Shown here piece by piece: positions 25,783 to 35,864 of a DNA stretch of 37,382 nucleotides (its first letter is position 1; each line of letters opens with the position of its first letter). The notes under the pieces were generated by a model that worked only from the letters and a program-made list of their open reading frames with translations, made no database searches and was not told the origin of the DNA. The stretch comes from an uncultured Gammaproteobacteria bacterium (GTDB lineage: Bacteria > Pseudomonadota > Gammaproteobacteria > PS1 > Pseudothioglobaceae), in NCBI GenBank assembly GCA_902556205.1, contig CACDVH010000015.1, forward strand, positions 1-37,382, written 5' to 3'. Position numbers and translations under genes: made by a program.

Positions 25783-26235
25783 TTATTTTCTCCGTATTTT
25801 AAAAAATGATTGCAACATATTCTTGCATTCGAGTTCTAGAATTCCCCCACTGACTAAAATTTGATGATTAAATATTGGTTCTGATGAGAAGTCAATAATT
25901 GATCCACAAACTCCACTTTTAAAATCTGAAGCTCCAAAAACTACTCTTTCAATGCGAGCATGAATCATTGCTCCAAAGCACATTGAACAGGGTTCTAAAG
26001 TTACATATAATGTTGTTTTTGGCAACCTGTAGTTCTGTAATCTTGTACCAGCTTTTCTAAGAAGCTCAATTTCAGCATGTGCAGTTGGATCATTATTTTT
26101 TATTGGTCGATTATGAGCTTGTGCAATTAATTTATTATCTTGAACAAGAACCGCGCCAACAGGTATTTCATTTTCATCGATTGCTAAATGAGCTTCCTCA
26201 ATAGCAATTTTCATCCATTGTTCATCTTTAGTCAT
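25783..26235 (-). CDS. tadA: tRNA-specific adenosine deaminase
   Basis: Converts the wobble adenosine of tRNA-Arg(ACG) to inosine. The 150-residue cytidine-deaminase-fold protein carries the zinc and proton-shuttle motif HAE (53-55) and PCSMC (82-86; C83, C86). VGAVLV (26-31) and the NDPTAHAE context are typical of TadA rather than of free-base deaminases. It follows the LysE/ArgO gene after 25 bp. Confidence 0.94.
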   Translation of the reverse strand: MTKDEQWMKIAIEEAHLAIDENEIPVGAVLVQDNKLIAQAHNRPIKNNDPTAHAEIELLRKAGTRLQNYRLPKTTLYVTLEPCSMCFGAMIHARIERVVFGASDFKSGVCGSIIDFSSEPIFNHQILVSGGILELECKNMLQSFFKIRRK

Positions 26236-26260
26236 AAATTCATTTTAACAATAGTAGAGA

Positions 26261-26881
26261 TTAAAACCAACCACCTTGAAAGGCTAGATTAAAAGCGATA
26301 ATAAACATAATTGATGCAATAAATGTGTCAAGGATTCGCCAATATGTAGGATTTTGCATTATGGGAGCAAGTAATCTAGCACCATAAGCAATTCCAAAAA
26401 ACCAAACAAAACTAGCAATGCAGGCACCAAATGCAAAATATACTCTATTTAAATCTACGAACTGTTGAGAGATGGATCCAATCAGAATCATAGTATCAAG
26501 ATAGACATGAGGATTAGCAAAAGTAAAAATAGCTGCAATTGATAAAGCATTTAAAAGACTACTTGGTTCTAAATTGTTTTCAATAATCTCTGAGTTAGCT
26601 TTGAATGCTGCCTTGAGTCTAAAGGTTCCATAACTGAATAGCCAAAGTGCCGCAAAACCAAAAATTACTTTAGAGTATTCATTAATAAAATCATTAAAGA
26701 AATATGAAATCCCTGCAACTCCAAGAATAATTAATAAGGCGTCAGAGATTGAACAAAAAAGAGCAATATAAAAGATTTGCTGTTTAAGAATTCCTTGCCT
26801 TAGGACGAATGCATTTTGTGAACCAATTGCTACAATTAATGAAAGTCCAAGAAAAAAACCAGTAAAAAATGCTGAAAACAT
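26261..26881 (-). CDS. LysE/ArgO family amino-acid exporter
   Basis: An inner-membrane exporter of basic amino acids in its characterised members. The 206 residues form about six helices. Diagnostic stretches are IGSQNAFVLRQGI (20-32), a helix with ISDALLI, NPHVYLDT (about 123-130) and the C-terminal FVWFFGIAYGARLLAP. It lies between guaA and tadA on the same strand. No lysG/argP-type regulator is adjacent. The substrate (Arg or Lys) is inferred from the family only. Confidence 0.9.
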   Translation of the reverse strand: MFSAFFTGFFLGLSLIVAIGSQNAFVLRQGILKQQIFYIALFCSISDALLIILGVAGISYFFNDFINEYSKVIFGFAALWLFSYGTFRLKAAFKANSEIIENNLEPSSLLNALSIAAIFTFANPHVYLDTMILIGSISQQFVDLNRVYFAFGACIASFVWFFGIAYGARLLAPIMQNPTYWRILDTFIASIMFIIAFNLAFQGGWF

Positions 26882-26917
26882 TAGGTCAAGAAAAGTTTTT
26901 TAAAAGTATGAATATAA

Positions 26918-26932
26918 TTAATCCCACTCAAT
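26918..26932 (-). repeat. Near-copy of the last 15 bases of guaA
   Basis: The 15 bases 26918-26932 match the final codons of guaA (26970-26984) at 14 of 15 positions and would also encode Ile-Glu-Trp-Asp plus stop. The copy lies 52 bp downstream of the original end. It may be a remnant of a small duplication or recombination at the guaA 3' end. Confidence 0.6.
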
Positions 26933-26969
26933 GATAATAAAGTTATAAGTCATTTTTATTAATAGACTT

Positions 26970-28544
26970 TTACTCCCACTCAATTGTAGCGGGCGGTTTT
27001 CCTGAGATATCATAAACAACTCTTGAGACTCGGGAAATTTCATTCATGATTCGATTAGACACATGATCCAAAAAGTCATAAGGAAGTCTTGCCCACCTGG
27101 CAGTCATAAAATCTATAGTCTCGACTGCTCTTAATGCAATTACATAGTCATATCTTCTTTCATCTCCAGTAACTCCAACGGATTTGACTGGGAGAAAAAC
27201 AGCAAAAGCTTGATTCACTGAGTCATATAAATTAAAGTTATTTAGCTCTTCTATGAAAATCTGATCAGCAAGTCTCAATATTTCTGCGAATTCTTCTTTT
27301 ACGGGGCCTAGAATTCTTACACCTAGACCAGGACCAGGAAATGGGTGACGATACAACATTTTTTTAGGGAGTCCAAGTTTAACTCCAATTTCTCTGACTT
27401 CATCTTTGAAAAGTTCTTTGAGAGGCTCTACCAAATCAAATTTCATATCTTCTGGAAGGCCACCTACATTATGGTGAGATTTTATTACCTTAGCTTTGCC
27501 TGAAGCAGCTCCAGCAGATTCAATAACATCAGGATAAATAGTTCCTTGAGCTAAAAATTTAATATCTTTTAGTTTAATGGCCTCTTGATCGAAAATTTCT
27601 ATAAATGCATTGCCAATAATTTTTCTTTTAAGTTCTGGATCACTCTCATTTGAAAGTTTATTGAAAAAATATTGCTGAGCATCTGACCTGATAACTCTAA
27701 CTCCAAGATTCTCACTAAAAGTTTTCATTACTTCATTACCCTCATTAAGTCTTAGAAGTCCATTATCTACAAACACGCAAGTCAATTGATTACCAACTGC
27801 TTTCTCCAACAGAACTGCAACTACTGAAGAATCAACCCCGCCAGAAAGGCCTAAGAGAACTTTTTGTTTACCAACCTGTAGCTTTATTTTTTGAATTAAA
27901 TCCTCAATTATGTTTTCAGTAGTCCAAGCAAGTTCACAATTGCAAATATCAGTAATAAATCTTTCTAGAATTTTTACTCCTTGTTTGGTATGAGTTACTT
28001 CTGGGTGAAACTGAAGGCCGTAGTAATGTTTATTCTTATTTGCAAACCCTGCAATTGGGCAATTATCTGTTGATGCAATTAATTCAAAACCTGGCGGTAA
28101 TTTTGACACCTCAATACCATGACTCATCCAAACATCCAAAATTCCATATCCATCAGAGTTTATCTCATCAAAAATTTCATCTAAGAGTTTAGAGTGATTT
28201 CTGGCACGAATTTGAGCAAAACCAAATTCAGATTTATTAGCAATATTCGCATCTCCACCGAGCTGGACCGCCATAGTTTGCATCCCATAACAAATACCTA
28301 AGATGGGAACATCAAGTTCAAATACAATTTGTGGGGCCTTTGAAGAGGTCTCTTCACTTACCGTATCAGGCCCCCCGGAGAGAATAATTCCACCTGGATT
28401 AAAATTTTTAATAAAATGGATATTTACATCATATGGAACAAGTTCACAATAAACACCAATCTCTCTGACTCTTCTTGCTATAAGTTGAGTATATTGAGAG
28501 CCGAAATCAAGAATCAAAATCTTATGATGATGAATATTAGACAT
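26970..28544 (-). CDS. guaA: GMP synthase (glutamine-hydrolysing)
   Basis: Makes GMP from XMP with ammonia from glutamine. The 524 residues match E. coli (525). The N-terminal amidotransferase domain has the nucleophile in GICYGMQ (C85) with H180 and E182 in FHPEV. The ATP-pyrophosphatase domain has the P-loop SGGVDSS (234-240). The dimerisation domain ends with the conserved KPPATIEWE. guaB is not adjacent. It is divergent from lptG with only 46 bp between the start codons, so promoters must sit inside or right against the coding regions. Confidence 0.98.
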   Translation of the reverse strand: MSNIHHHKILILDFGSQYTQLIARRVREIGVYCELVPYDVNIHFIKNFNPGGIILSGGPDTVSEETSSKAPQIVFELDVPILGICYGMQTMAVQLGGDANIANKSEFGFAQIRARNHSKLLDEIFDEINSDGYGILDVWMSHGIEVSKLPPGFELIASTDNCPIAGFANKNKHYYGLQFHPEVTHTKQGVKILERFITDICNCELAWTTENIIEDLIQKIKLQVGKQKVLLGLSGGVDSSVVAVLLEKAVGNQLTCVFVDNGLLRLNEGNEVMKTFSENLGVRVIRSDAQQYFFNKLSNESDPELKRKIIGNAFIEIFDQEAIKLKDIKFLAQGTIYPDVIESAGAASGKAKVIKSHHNVGGLPEDMKFDLVEPLKELFKDEVREIGVKLGLPKKMLYRHPFPGPGLGVRILGPVKEEFAEILRLADQIFIEELNNFNLYDSVNQAFAVFLPVKSVGVTGDERRYDYVIALRAVETIDFMTARWARLPYDFLDHVSNRIMNEISRVSRVVYDISGKPPATIEWE

Positions 28545-28590
28545 ATGGAAAAATGTGTTTTGAAATGAATAATTACAATATGTTATTTTA

Positions 28591-29673
28591 ATGAAAATCA
28601 GAGACCGTTATATTGCTAAAACACTATTAATGTATTCACTAGTTGTTATGCTTGTTTGGCTGAGCATTTATAGTTTTTTTAATTTCTTATCCGAATTAAA
28701 TTCAGTTGGAACTTCAAATTACACCATTCTTGAGTCTATAAAATTTATCGTATTGCTTATTCCAGAGGTTGCTTATGATCAATCTTCAGCAGTAATTTTA
28801 CTTGGGTGTATACTAGGGATGGGGCACCTTGCTTCAACTGGGCAACTTCTTATTTTTAGAGTATCAGGTTTATCGGTATTAAGAACTATTTGGCTTACAG
28901 TTAAAAATGCACTTGTCTTTGTATTTTTATTAATATTAATTGGTGAGGTTTTTGCACCAGTAATGACTAAATATGCGGAAAGTGAGAGAGCAAGTGCTTT
29001 GGGTCAAACTAGTTTATCCAATAATCAAGGTAGTTTTTGGATTAGAGATGGTGATAATTTTATTAATGTTGAAAATAATATTGATGGAAGCTTTTTTAGT
29101 GGAATTACTATTTTTGAGGTAAATAAGTCCAATAAGATTAAAAGCATTATTAATTCAGAAAGCGCGAATTTTGATGGTCAATCACTTAGCCTTAATGAAA
29201 CAGATATTTACTCAATCACAACCAATAATTCTTTTGAAAAAATTGGGTTAAAAGAGCATAATTCATACGATAAGAGTGTGGCTTTTGATCAGGATCTAAT
29301 CGCAAGTCTGAAAAAAGAACCAAAAGATCTTTCTACATACACAATAATAAAACAGATACAGTTTTTAACTAACAATAAATTGAGAGCTGGAGCCTTTGAA
29401 GTGGAGTTATATAATAGACTTGTCAAACCAATTTCACTTATTGCAATGATTTTATTAGCTATGCTCTTTATTTTTGGTTCTAATCGAGATGCAACCTTAG
29501 GTAGAAAGATATTTTTTGGCGTGGCTATTGCATTATCATTCGAATTAATTTCACGAATCGGAGGAGCAATGTCTTTGAGTTTTGAATTTAGCCCATTTCT
29601 TAGTTCTTTTTCCTTCCCTCTTTTAGTAATAATTATTGCAACTGTAGTGTTAATTACTAAATCAATAAATTAA
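28591..29673 (+). CDS. lptG: LPS export system inner-membrane permease LptG
   Basis: With LptF forms the membrane part of the LptB2FG transporter that extracts LPS from the inner membrane. The 360-residue protein (E. coli 360) has three N-terminal helices, a central periplasmic jellyroll-like region (about 135-265) and three C-terminal helices. The start [29 protein letters not shown] and the late [17 protein letters not shown] match LptG better than LptF. lptF is not upstream; guaA is divergent there instead. clpS begins right after the stop. Confidence 0.9.
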   Translation: MKIRDRYIAKTLLMYSLVVMLVWLSIYSFFNFLSELNSVGTSNYTILESIKFIVLLIPEVAYDQSSAVILLGCILGMGHLASTGQLLIFRVSGLSVLRTIWLTVKNALVFVFLLILIGEVFAPVMTKYAESERASALGQTSLSNNQGSFWIRDGDNFINVENNIDGSFFSGITIFEVNKSNKIKSIINSESANFDGQSLSLNETDIYSITTNNSFEKIGLKEHNSYDKSVAFDQDLIASLKKEPKDLSTYTIIKQIQFLTNNKLRAGAFEVELYNRLVKPISLIAMILLAMLFIFGSNRDATLGRKIFFGVAIALSFELISRIGGAMSLSFEFSPFLSSFSFPLLVIIIATVVLITKSIN

Positions 29674-29677
29674 GTTG

Positions 29678-29981
29678 ATGTTAAAAGTTAAATCAAAAAC
29701 TGCCAAACAAAAAACTCAAAATACCTAATAAATTTGAAGTACTTTTGTTAAATGATGACTATACTTCTATGGATTTTGTTGTTGATGTCTTAAGGAGATT
29801 TTTTCATAAAGAATTCATTGCAGCTGAAGCAATTATGCTTAAAATCCATATTGATGGTGAAGCAGTTTGTGGAACATATTCATACGATGTGGCACAAACA
29901 AAAGTTTCACAGGTAATAGAATATTCTCGTAAAAATGACCAGCCATTAATGTCAGTGTTGAGGGAAGTTAGTTCACAGTAA
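29678..29981 (+). CDS. clpS: ClpS adaptor of the Clp protease, N-terminus out of frame at an A6 run
   Basis: Delivers N-degron substrates to ClpAP. The conserved domain is intact from LLNDDYTSMDFVV to the end. It keeps the N-degron pocket: N-D-D near the start, T and M in YTSM, and the M..H pair in IMLKIHIDG. The downstream frame has no ATG: its first usable codon is a TTG at 29745, inside the first strand and too late for a complete fold. An ATG at 29678, 4 bp after lptG, opens a lysine-rich tail that stops at 29726. Removing one A from A6 (29709-29714) joins the two into a 100-residue ClpS reading KLKIPNKFEVLLLNDD. A CTG start at 29700 is a weaker alternative. Confidence 0.85.
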
Positions 29982-29997
29982 ACTAGGAGTTATTATC

Positions 29998-31101
29998 ATG
30001 TCGATTAAATCATTAAATCCCCAAAATGATGGATTAAACATAATTTGGAATGATGGCTCTTTTGAGATTTTTCCCTGGCTATGGATAAGAGACCATAGCG
30101 AGAATGAAAAAGATCTTCACCCTGATTCAAAGCAGAGGCAAATTGACGTGTTTACTGAGACGCCCCAAGATTCTGTAATCGAAACAGTTGTTGATCAAAA
30201 TTCAAAAAAAGTTGTTGTTAGATGGGCGGATTTAACAGAAAGCTCAGTTTCATTCAATCTTCTTAAATCGATGGCAAAAACCAGTAATCCTAATGCCCAG
30301 GCTTTGAATAATGATACATGTTGGAATTACCCCAGTGAAATAAAAACCTTTCCAAAGATGACTTATGATGAATTTATGAGTGATAAAGGTTTGAAAAAAT
30401 GGCTTATGTACATTCAAGAAAATGGATTTGTTTTAGTTTCTGAAGCTCCGGCTTCGTCTGAGGCTACAAAAGATTTAATGGAGCGAATGGCTTATGTAAG
30501 AAACTCCATTTTTGGTGGTTTTTCAGTCTGGGATAATAAACTTGATAACCCGGATGATACAGCCTTTACATCACTAGCAATTGAACCACATACGGATGGC
30601 ACTTATGTGCATGATGCTCCTGGACTTCAAACCCTTCATTGCTTAAAGAAGGATTCAGTGGGTGGAGAAAATCAACTAGTAGACGGCCTTGCTATTGCTG
30701 AAACAATGAGAAAAGAATATCCGGAGTCTTTTAGGATTTTATCTAGCATTAATATTCCTGGAAGATATATCAAAACTGATACATATCTTGAAGCAATGCG
30801 CCCCTTATTTAGATTAAATGATAAAGGTAAAGTAATTCAGGTGAGTTTTAATAATCACGATAGAGCGCCTTTTAGGCTTGATAATAAAATGATGAGTCAA
30901 TTTTATGAAGCTTATAAGATTTTTCATAATTTAGCGAATAATAAAAGCCGACAATTTGAGTTTATGCTCGAGCCAGGGACAGTTTTGACATTCGATAATT
31001 GGAGAGTGCTTCATGCAAGAGCATCCTTAACAGGTTATCGCCAACTTTGCGGCGGGTACCATAATCGTGAAGACTTTGAGAGTAGATTGAGACTTATTTA
31101 A
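29998..31101 (+). CDS. 2-oxoglutarate/Fe(II) dioxygenase, gamma-butyrobetaine hydroxylase-like
   Basis: A 367-residue oxygenase with a GBBH-like N-terminal domain (about 1-95) and a TauD-type catalytic domain. The iron ligands are H198 and D200 in EPHTDGTY and H339 in VLHARAS; the 2-oxoglutarate arginine is probably R348 in GYRQL. Family members hydroxylate gamma-butyrobetaine or trimethyllysine for carnitine, or related betaines. The N-terminal region reads WIRDHSENEKDLHPDS and lacks the cysteines that bind zinc in the mammalian enzyme. It sits between clpS and clpA, which are normally adjacent, 16 bp after clpS. The substrate is unknown. Confidence 0.88.
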   Translation: MSIKSLNPQNDGLNIIWNDGSFEIFPWLWIRDHSENEKDLHPDSKQRQIDVFTETPQDSVIETVVDQNSKKVVVRWADLTESSVSFNLLKSMAKTSNPNAQALNNDTCWNYPSEIKTFPKMTYDEFMSDKGLKKWLMYIQENGFVLVSEAPASSEATKDLMERMAYVRNSIFGGFSVWDNKLDNPDDTAFTSLAIEPHTDGTYVHDAPGLQTLHCLKKDSVGGENQLVDGLAIAETMRKEYPESFRILSSINIPGRYIKTDTYLEAMRPLFRLNDKGKVIQVSFNNHDRAPFRLDNKMMSQFYEAYKIFHNLANNKSRQFEFMLEPGTVLTFDNWRVLHARASLTGYRQLCGGYHNREDFESRLRLI

Positions 31102-31157
31102 GATCTAATCCATTCACGTAAATTCCATTTTTTTTTGATTAATAGCTCATTTAGTAA

Positions 31158-31166
31158 TGTTAAAAT
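31158..31166 (+). promoter_or_regulatory. Candidate extended -10 promoter of clpA
   Basis: TGTTAAAAT fits the extended -10 pattern (TGn then TAAAAT). A TTGATT at 31135-31140 is upstream but 20 bp from the hexamer. The start near 31173 would leave a leader of about 30 bases before the clpA ATG. Confidence 0.4.
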
Positions 31167-31202
31167 TAAGCTAAAGAAAAATATTTAAAGAAATGAAATT
31201 TT

Positions 31203-33422
31203 ATGATTGAGCAAGGATTACAACAAGAAATTAATATGGTAATGACTGAGGCAAGAAATCGTCGCCTTGAGTTTGTAACTGTTGAACACTTATTATTGGC
31301 TCTCCTAAATATGGATGAGGTTATAGCTTTTTTAAGAGGCAAGAGAGTTAATATTGATGAACTGAGAGCTGAGCTCGAGCAATATATTGATTCACATACA
31401 CCAATAATTTCTGAAGATGCAGAGATAGATATTGTTCCAACAGTTGGATTCCAAAGAGTTCTCCAGCGAAGTGTCTATCAAGCACAGTCTGCACAAAAAA
31501 ACTCTGTAAATGCCATGAATGTTTTTGTCAGTATTTTTTCAGAGAAAGAGTCTCATGCTGTTTACATGCTCAAGCTAAACAACATCTCTAGGCTTGATGT
31601 TATGGAAGGCATCTCATCTCAGTTGGCGGATTCACCAGCTGAGGAGACTAAAAAAGTTGATGGTGAAAAATCAACTAAACCTTCCTCACTTGATACCTAT
31701 ACCAGTAATCTTTGTGAGAAAGCTAGAAAGGGAGAAATCGATCCTCTTTTAGGAAGAGAAGAAGAGGTTCTTCGAACAGTGCAGGTTTTATCAAGACGTC
31801 GAAAAAATAATCCATTATTTGTTGGCCAAGCGGGAGTTGGAAAAACTGCAATTGCCCAAGGCCTTGCAAAAAGAATAGTTGATGGTCAAGTGCCCGATGT
31901 TCTCAAAAAAACTACTATTTATTCATTAGATGTTGGTGTATTAATTGCAGGAACGAAATACAGAGGAGATTTTGAAAAACGTCTTAAGTCTGTTCTAACA
32001 GATCTTGAAAAAGATAAACATGCTGTTCTTTTTATAGATGAAATACATACATTAATTGGAGCTGGAAGTGTTTCTGGTGGTTCGCTAGATGCATCAAACC
32101 TATTAAAGCCAGCTTTGGCTGATGGTTCTTTAAAATGTATTGGATCTACAACTTATGATGAGTTTAGGAAAGTTTTTGAAAAAGATCATGCTCTAACAAG
32201 ACGATTCCAAAAAATTGATATTGAAGAGCCATCGGTTGAAGATACAATAAAAATCCTTCATGGGCTAAAGAAATATTATCAATCTCATCATAAGGTTAAA
32301 TTTTCATCTGCAGCCCTAGCTTCAGCTGCTGAATTAACTCATCGTCATATTGGTGATAGGCGGTTGCCAGATAAGGCAATAGATGTTATGGATGAGGTTG
32401 GAGCACTTCAACAGATAATGCCTAAATCAAAACGCAAAATTAATATTGGTGTTTCGGATATTGAGAATATTGTTGCTAAACTTGCAAGAATTCCATCTAG
32501 ACAAGTGAGTAGTGATGACAAGTCTCAGCTTAAAAATCTAGAAAATGATCTAAAGCTTGGCGTTTTTGGTCAAGATAGTGCTGTTTATTCATTATCTACA
32601 GCCATCAAGTTGTCAAGATCTGGTCTTTCGCCAGCTGAACAACCAATGGGCTCATTTCTCTTTGCTGGCCCTACTGGAGTAGGAAAAACTGAGATTTGCA
32701 AGCAGCTATCAAGAATTATGGGCGTAAAGTTATTGCGCTTTGATATGTCAGAGTATATGGAAAGGCATTCAATTTCAAAGCTAATTGGCTCTCCTCCTGG
32801 GTATGTTGGTTATGACGAAGGTGGGCTTTTAACAGAATCTGTTAATAGTAATCCATATGCTGTTTTGTTACTAGATGAAATTGAGAAAGCACATCCTGAT
32901 GTTTTTAATCTGCTCCTTCAAGTTATGGATCATGGGGTTTTAACTGACGCAAATGGAAGAGAGGTTGACTTTAGAAATGTTATTCTTGTAATGACTTCAA
33001 ATGTTGGCGCTCAAAGTGTTCAGAGAGCGTCAATCGGTTTCAATGAGCAAGATCATTCCCTAGACTATGAGGGCGAACTCAAAAAAACCTTTACCCCTGA
33101 ATTTAGAAATAGACTTTCAGAAATTATCTACTTTAATTCATTGAGTGAAGAGGTCGTAGTTTACGTTGTAAATAAATTTATTTTTGAGCTTGAAGATGTT
33201 CTTGAGCAAAAGAACGTTTCACTTATTGTTTCAGATAACGCTCGCAAATGGTTTGCTGAAAATGGCTATGACTCAAATATGGGTGCAAGGCCAATGTTTA
33301 GATTGATTGAAAAAGAAATTCGCAAACCCCTTGCTGATGAGCTTCTTTTTGGGAAGCTAAGTAATGGTGGAACTGTTAAAGTTGGCGTTAAAAAAGATAA
33401 AGTTACTCTAAATATCTCTTAG
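31203..33422 (+). CDS. clpA: ClpA ATPase, unfoldase subunit of the ClpAP protease
   Basis: An AAA+ unfoldase that feeds substrates to ClpP. The 739 residues (E. coli 758) contain the N-domain that binds ClpS (1-145). D1 has Walker A GQAGVGKT (208-215) and Walker B VLFIDE (275-280). D2 has Walker A GPTGVGKT (489-496) and Walker B LLLDEIEKAHPD (555-566). The ClpP-docking loop is IGF (611-613), equivalent to the IGL loop of E. coli ClpA. There is no ClpB-type middle coiled coil. surE starts directly after the stop codon. Confidence 0.97.
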   Translation: MIEQGLQQEINMVMTEARNRRLEFVTVEHLLLALLNMDEVIAFLRGKRVNIDELRAELEQYIDSHTPIISEDAEIDIVPTVGFQRVLQRSVYQAQSAQKNSVNAMNVFVSIFSEKESHAVYMLKLNNISRLDVMEGISSQLADSPAEETKKVDGEKSTKPSSLDTYTSNLCEKARKGEIDPLLGREEEVLRTVQVLSRRRKNNPLFVGQAGVGKTAIAQGLAKRIVDGQVPDVLKKTTIYSLDVGVLIAGTKYRGDFEKRLKSVLTDLEKDKHAVLFIDEIHTLIGAGSVSGGSLDASNLLKPALADGSLKCIGSTTYDEFRKVFEKDHALTRRFQKIDIEEPSVEDTIKILHGLKKYYQSHHKVKFSSAALASAAELTHRHIGDRRLPDKAIDVMDEVGALQQIMPKSKRKINIGVSDIENIVAKLARIPSRQVSSDDKSQLKNLENDLKLGVFGQDSAVYSLSTAIKLSRSGLSPAEQPMGSFLFAGPTGVGKTEICKQLSRIMGVKLLRFDMSEYMERHSISKLIGSPPGYVGYDEGGLLTESVNSNPYAVLLLDEIEKAHPDVFNLLLQVMDHGVLTDANGREVDFRNVILVMTSNVGAQSVQRASIGFNEQDHSLDYEGELKKTFTPEFRNRLSEIIYFNSLSEEVVVYVVNKFIFELEDVLEQKNVSLIVSDNARKWFAENGYDSNMGARPMFRLIEKEIRKPLADELLFGKLSNGGTVKVGVKKDKVTLNIS

Positions 33423-34169
33423 ATGAGAATCCTTATAAGTAATGATGATGGCTATAATGCCGATGGAATAATTCACCTTGCTAAGTCATTAAGTGAAATT
33501 GCTGAAGTAATTGTTGTTGCGCCGAGTGAAAATAAGTCAGCCGCTAGTAGCTCACTCACTATAGGAAAACCTTTAAAACCAATTCAAATTGAAAAAAATA
33601 TATATGCAATTGATGCTACCCCTAGCGACTGTGTCCATCTAGCTTTATGTGGTTTTATCAAAGAATCAGTTGATCTAGTAGTGACTGGAATTAATTTTGG
33701 AGCGAATTTAGGCGATGATGTTATTTATTCTGGCACAGTAGCTGGGGCAATTGAAGGGAGGTTTTTGGGCCTTCCATCTATTGCCATGTCATTGGCTAGT
33801 TGGGATTGTAATCACTTTGATACTGCCGGAAATATTGCTAAGATTCTTGTTGAAAAAATTGAAAAAGCCCCATTATCTAATAATACTATTATCAATGTGA
33901 ATGTGCCTGATGTTCCAATGGATGAGATTTTAGGAATTAAGAGTACTCGCTTAGGAAGTCGCCATAAGTCAGCACCTAGTATTCAAGACTCAAAAGATCC
34001 ATCACTTTATTGGATTGGAGAAAATGGTAAAGAGTCTGATAATGTTGAGGGAACTGATTTCCATGCAATTTCTAACAATTATGTATCTGTGACACCTCTG
34101 CAAATTGATTTAACAAAATACTCTGAAGTTAATCAACTGTCTAATTGGTTGGAAAATATAAACTATTGA
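33423..34169 (+). CDS. surE: 5'/3'-nucleotidase SurE
   Basis: A metal-dependent nucleoside monophosphatase linked to stationary-phase survival. The 248 residues carry the metal-binding N-terminus [14 protein letters not shown] (D8, D9), the serine in APSENKSA (S39) and the family signature [20 protein letters not shown]. The ATG follows the clpA stop with no gap. In many gammaproteobacteria surE precedes pcm or truD and nlpD; here it follows clpA. Its 3' end overlaps the convergent glnS by 7 bp. Confidence 0.96.
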   Translation: MRILISNDDGYNADGIIHLAKSLSEIAEVIVVAPSENKSAASSSLTIGKPLKPIQIEKNIYAIDATPSDCVHLALCGFIKESVDLVVTGINFGANLGDDVIYSGTVAGAIEGRFLGLPSIAMSLASWDCNHFDTAGNIAKILVEKIEKAPLSNNTIINVNVPDVPMDEILGIKSTRLGSRHKSAPSIQDSKDPSLYWIGENGKESDNVEGTDFHAISNNYVSVTPLQIDLTKYSEVNQLSNWLENINY

Positions 34170-35830
34170 TTCCAGGTGTCTCTTAAACCTACCGTTTTGT
34201 TAAAGATCAGACTTTTATCAGATCTATCTCTGCAAAAGTAGCCTTCACGTTCAAATTGATATGCCTTTTCTACTTCAGCATTTTTGAGATTGGGCTCAAC
34301 ATAGCCATATTTAATGATTAGTGAATCTGGATTAATTATTGATGAAATATCTTCAAATTTAGAAGGATTCCTATCTATGAATAGGCGATCATAAATATTG
34401 AATTCTGCTTGAATTGCTCTAGAAGACTCCACAAAGTGAATTACTCCTTTTACTTTCCTGCCATCAGTAGGATTTCTACCCAAGGTCTCAGGATCATATT
34501 TGCAAAAGATAGTTTTAATATTACCTTCTTTGTTTTTTTCAATTCGGGTTGCTTTTATAATGTATGCATTTCGTAATCGGACCTCTTTATTAATTGCTAG
34601 TCTTTTGAATTTGTTGTTTGGAGCAATTTCTTGAAAGTCAGCTTTATCAATATAAATTTCTTTACTAAAGTATATCTCTCTATAGCCCATTTCATTATTT
34701 TGAGGATGGTTAGGGGCTTTAAGTAATTCAATTTTATCTTCAGGATAATTTTCAATAACAATCTTAACTGCATCAATAACTGCCATTGTCCTAGGGGCAT
34801 TTGTATTTAAATCATCTCTAATCGAAGATTCTAATATAGAAATATCTGTGAGACTATTCACTTTAGAGACACCAACTCTTTCTGAAAAGTCTCTGATTGA
34901 TGTTGCAGTATAACCTCTCCTTCGAAGCCCAGAAATTGTTGGCATTCTAGGATCATCCCAACCAGATACAAGCTTTTCATCCACTAGAAGCTTTAATTTT
35001 CTTTTAGAGGTTGTTGCGTATTCAAGGTTCAATCTAGAAAACTCATATTGATAAGGTCTATCTGGCTTATTGAATTCATCTAGATTTTTTAGTATCCAAT
35101 CATAAATTCTTCGATTATCTTGAAACTCTAAAGTACAAATGGAGTGGGAAACTCCTTCAACAGCATCACTAATACAATGTGCAAAGTCATACATTGGATA
35201 AATACACCAATCATCTTCAGTTTGATGATGTGTTTCAAATCGAATACGATATAAAGTTGGATCTCGCATACACATAAAGCTTGATTTCATATCAATTTTT
35301 GCTCTAAGAACGCACTTTCCTTCTTTGAATTCACCTTCTTTCATTTTTTTAAAAAGATTAAGGTTTTCTTGAACTGTTGAATTTCTGTATGGACTATCCT
35401 TGCCTGGTTTTTTTAGAGTGCCTCGAAATTCACGGGTTTCATCTGAGCTTAGGAAGCACACATAGGCTAATTCTTTCTTGATGAGTTCGAGAGCACACTC
35501 ATAAAACTTCTGAAAGTAGTTAGAGCTAAATTTAATTTCCTCATTCCAGTTATAGCCAAGCCACTTAACATCGTTTTTTATAGAATTAACATACTCAATA
35601 TCTTCTTTTAAAGGGTTTGTGTCATCAAATCTTAAATTACAATATCCATCATAGTTCAGAGCAGTTCCAAAGTTAAGACAAATAGATTTTGCGTGACCAA
35701 TATGTAGATAGCCATTGGGCTCTGGGGGGAAGCGGGTAATTACTTTATTATATTTACCATTCAGGAGGTCTTCATCTATTATATTGCGAATAAAATTGGT
35801 TGGTTTATCAACAGTATTTTTAGAGTTCAT
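34163..35830 (-). CDS. glnS: Glutaminyl-tRNA synthetase
   Basis: Charges tRNA-Gln in the cytoplasm. The 555 residues (E. coli 554) have the class I HIGH motif in LHIGHAKS (42-49), FDDTNP (68-73) and the KMSKS-type loop as TTSKRK (273-278). GlnS rather than GltX is shown by the [10 protein letters not shown] context, the early WLGYNW block and the C-terminal beta-barrel anticodon domain. It stands alone on the minus strand, convergent with surE and divergent from the heptosyltransferase gene. Confidence 0.97.
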   Translation of the reverse strand: MNSKNTVDKPTNFIRNIIDEDLLNGKYNKVITRFPPEPNGYLHIGHAKSICLNFGTALNYDGYCNLRFDDTNPLKEDIEYVNSIKNDVKWLGYNWNEEIKFSSNYFQKFYECALELIKKELAYVCFLSSDETREFRGTLKKPGKDSPYRNSTVQENLNLFKKMKEGEFKEGKCVLRAKIDMKSSFMCMRDPTLYRIRFETHHQTEDDWCIYPMYDFAHCISDAVEGVSHSICTLEFQDNRRIYDWILKNLDEFNKPDRPYQYEFSRLNLEYATTSKRKLKLLVDEKLVSGWDDPRMPTISGLRRRGYTATSIRDFSERVGVSKVNSLTDISILESSIRDDLNTNAPRTMAVIDAVKIVIENYPEDKIELLKAPNHPQNNEMGYREIYFSKEIYIDKADFQEIAPNNKFKRLAINKEVRLRNAYIIKATRIEKNKEGNIKTIFCKYDPETLGRNPTDGRKVKGVIHFVESSRAIQAEFNIYDRLFIDRNPSKFEDISSIINPDSLIIKYGYVEPNLKNAEVEKAYQFEREGYFCRDRSDKSLIFNKTVGLRDTWNQ

Positions 35831-35864
35831 AGTTACATGAATTGACCGTAATTAGGGTGAACAA

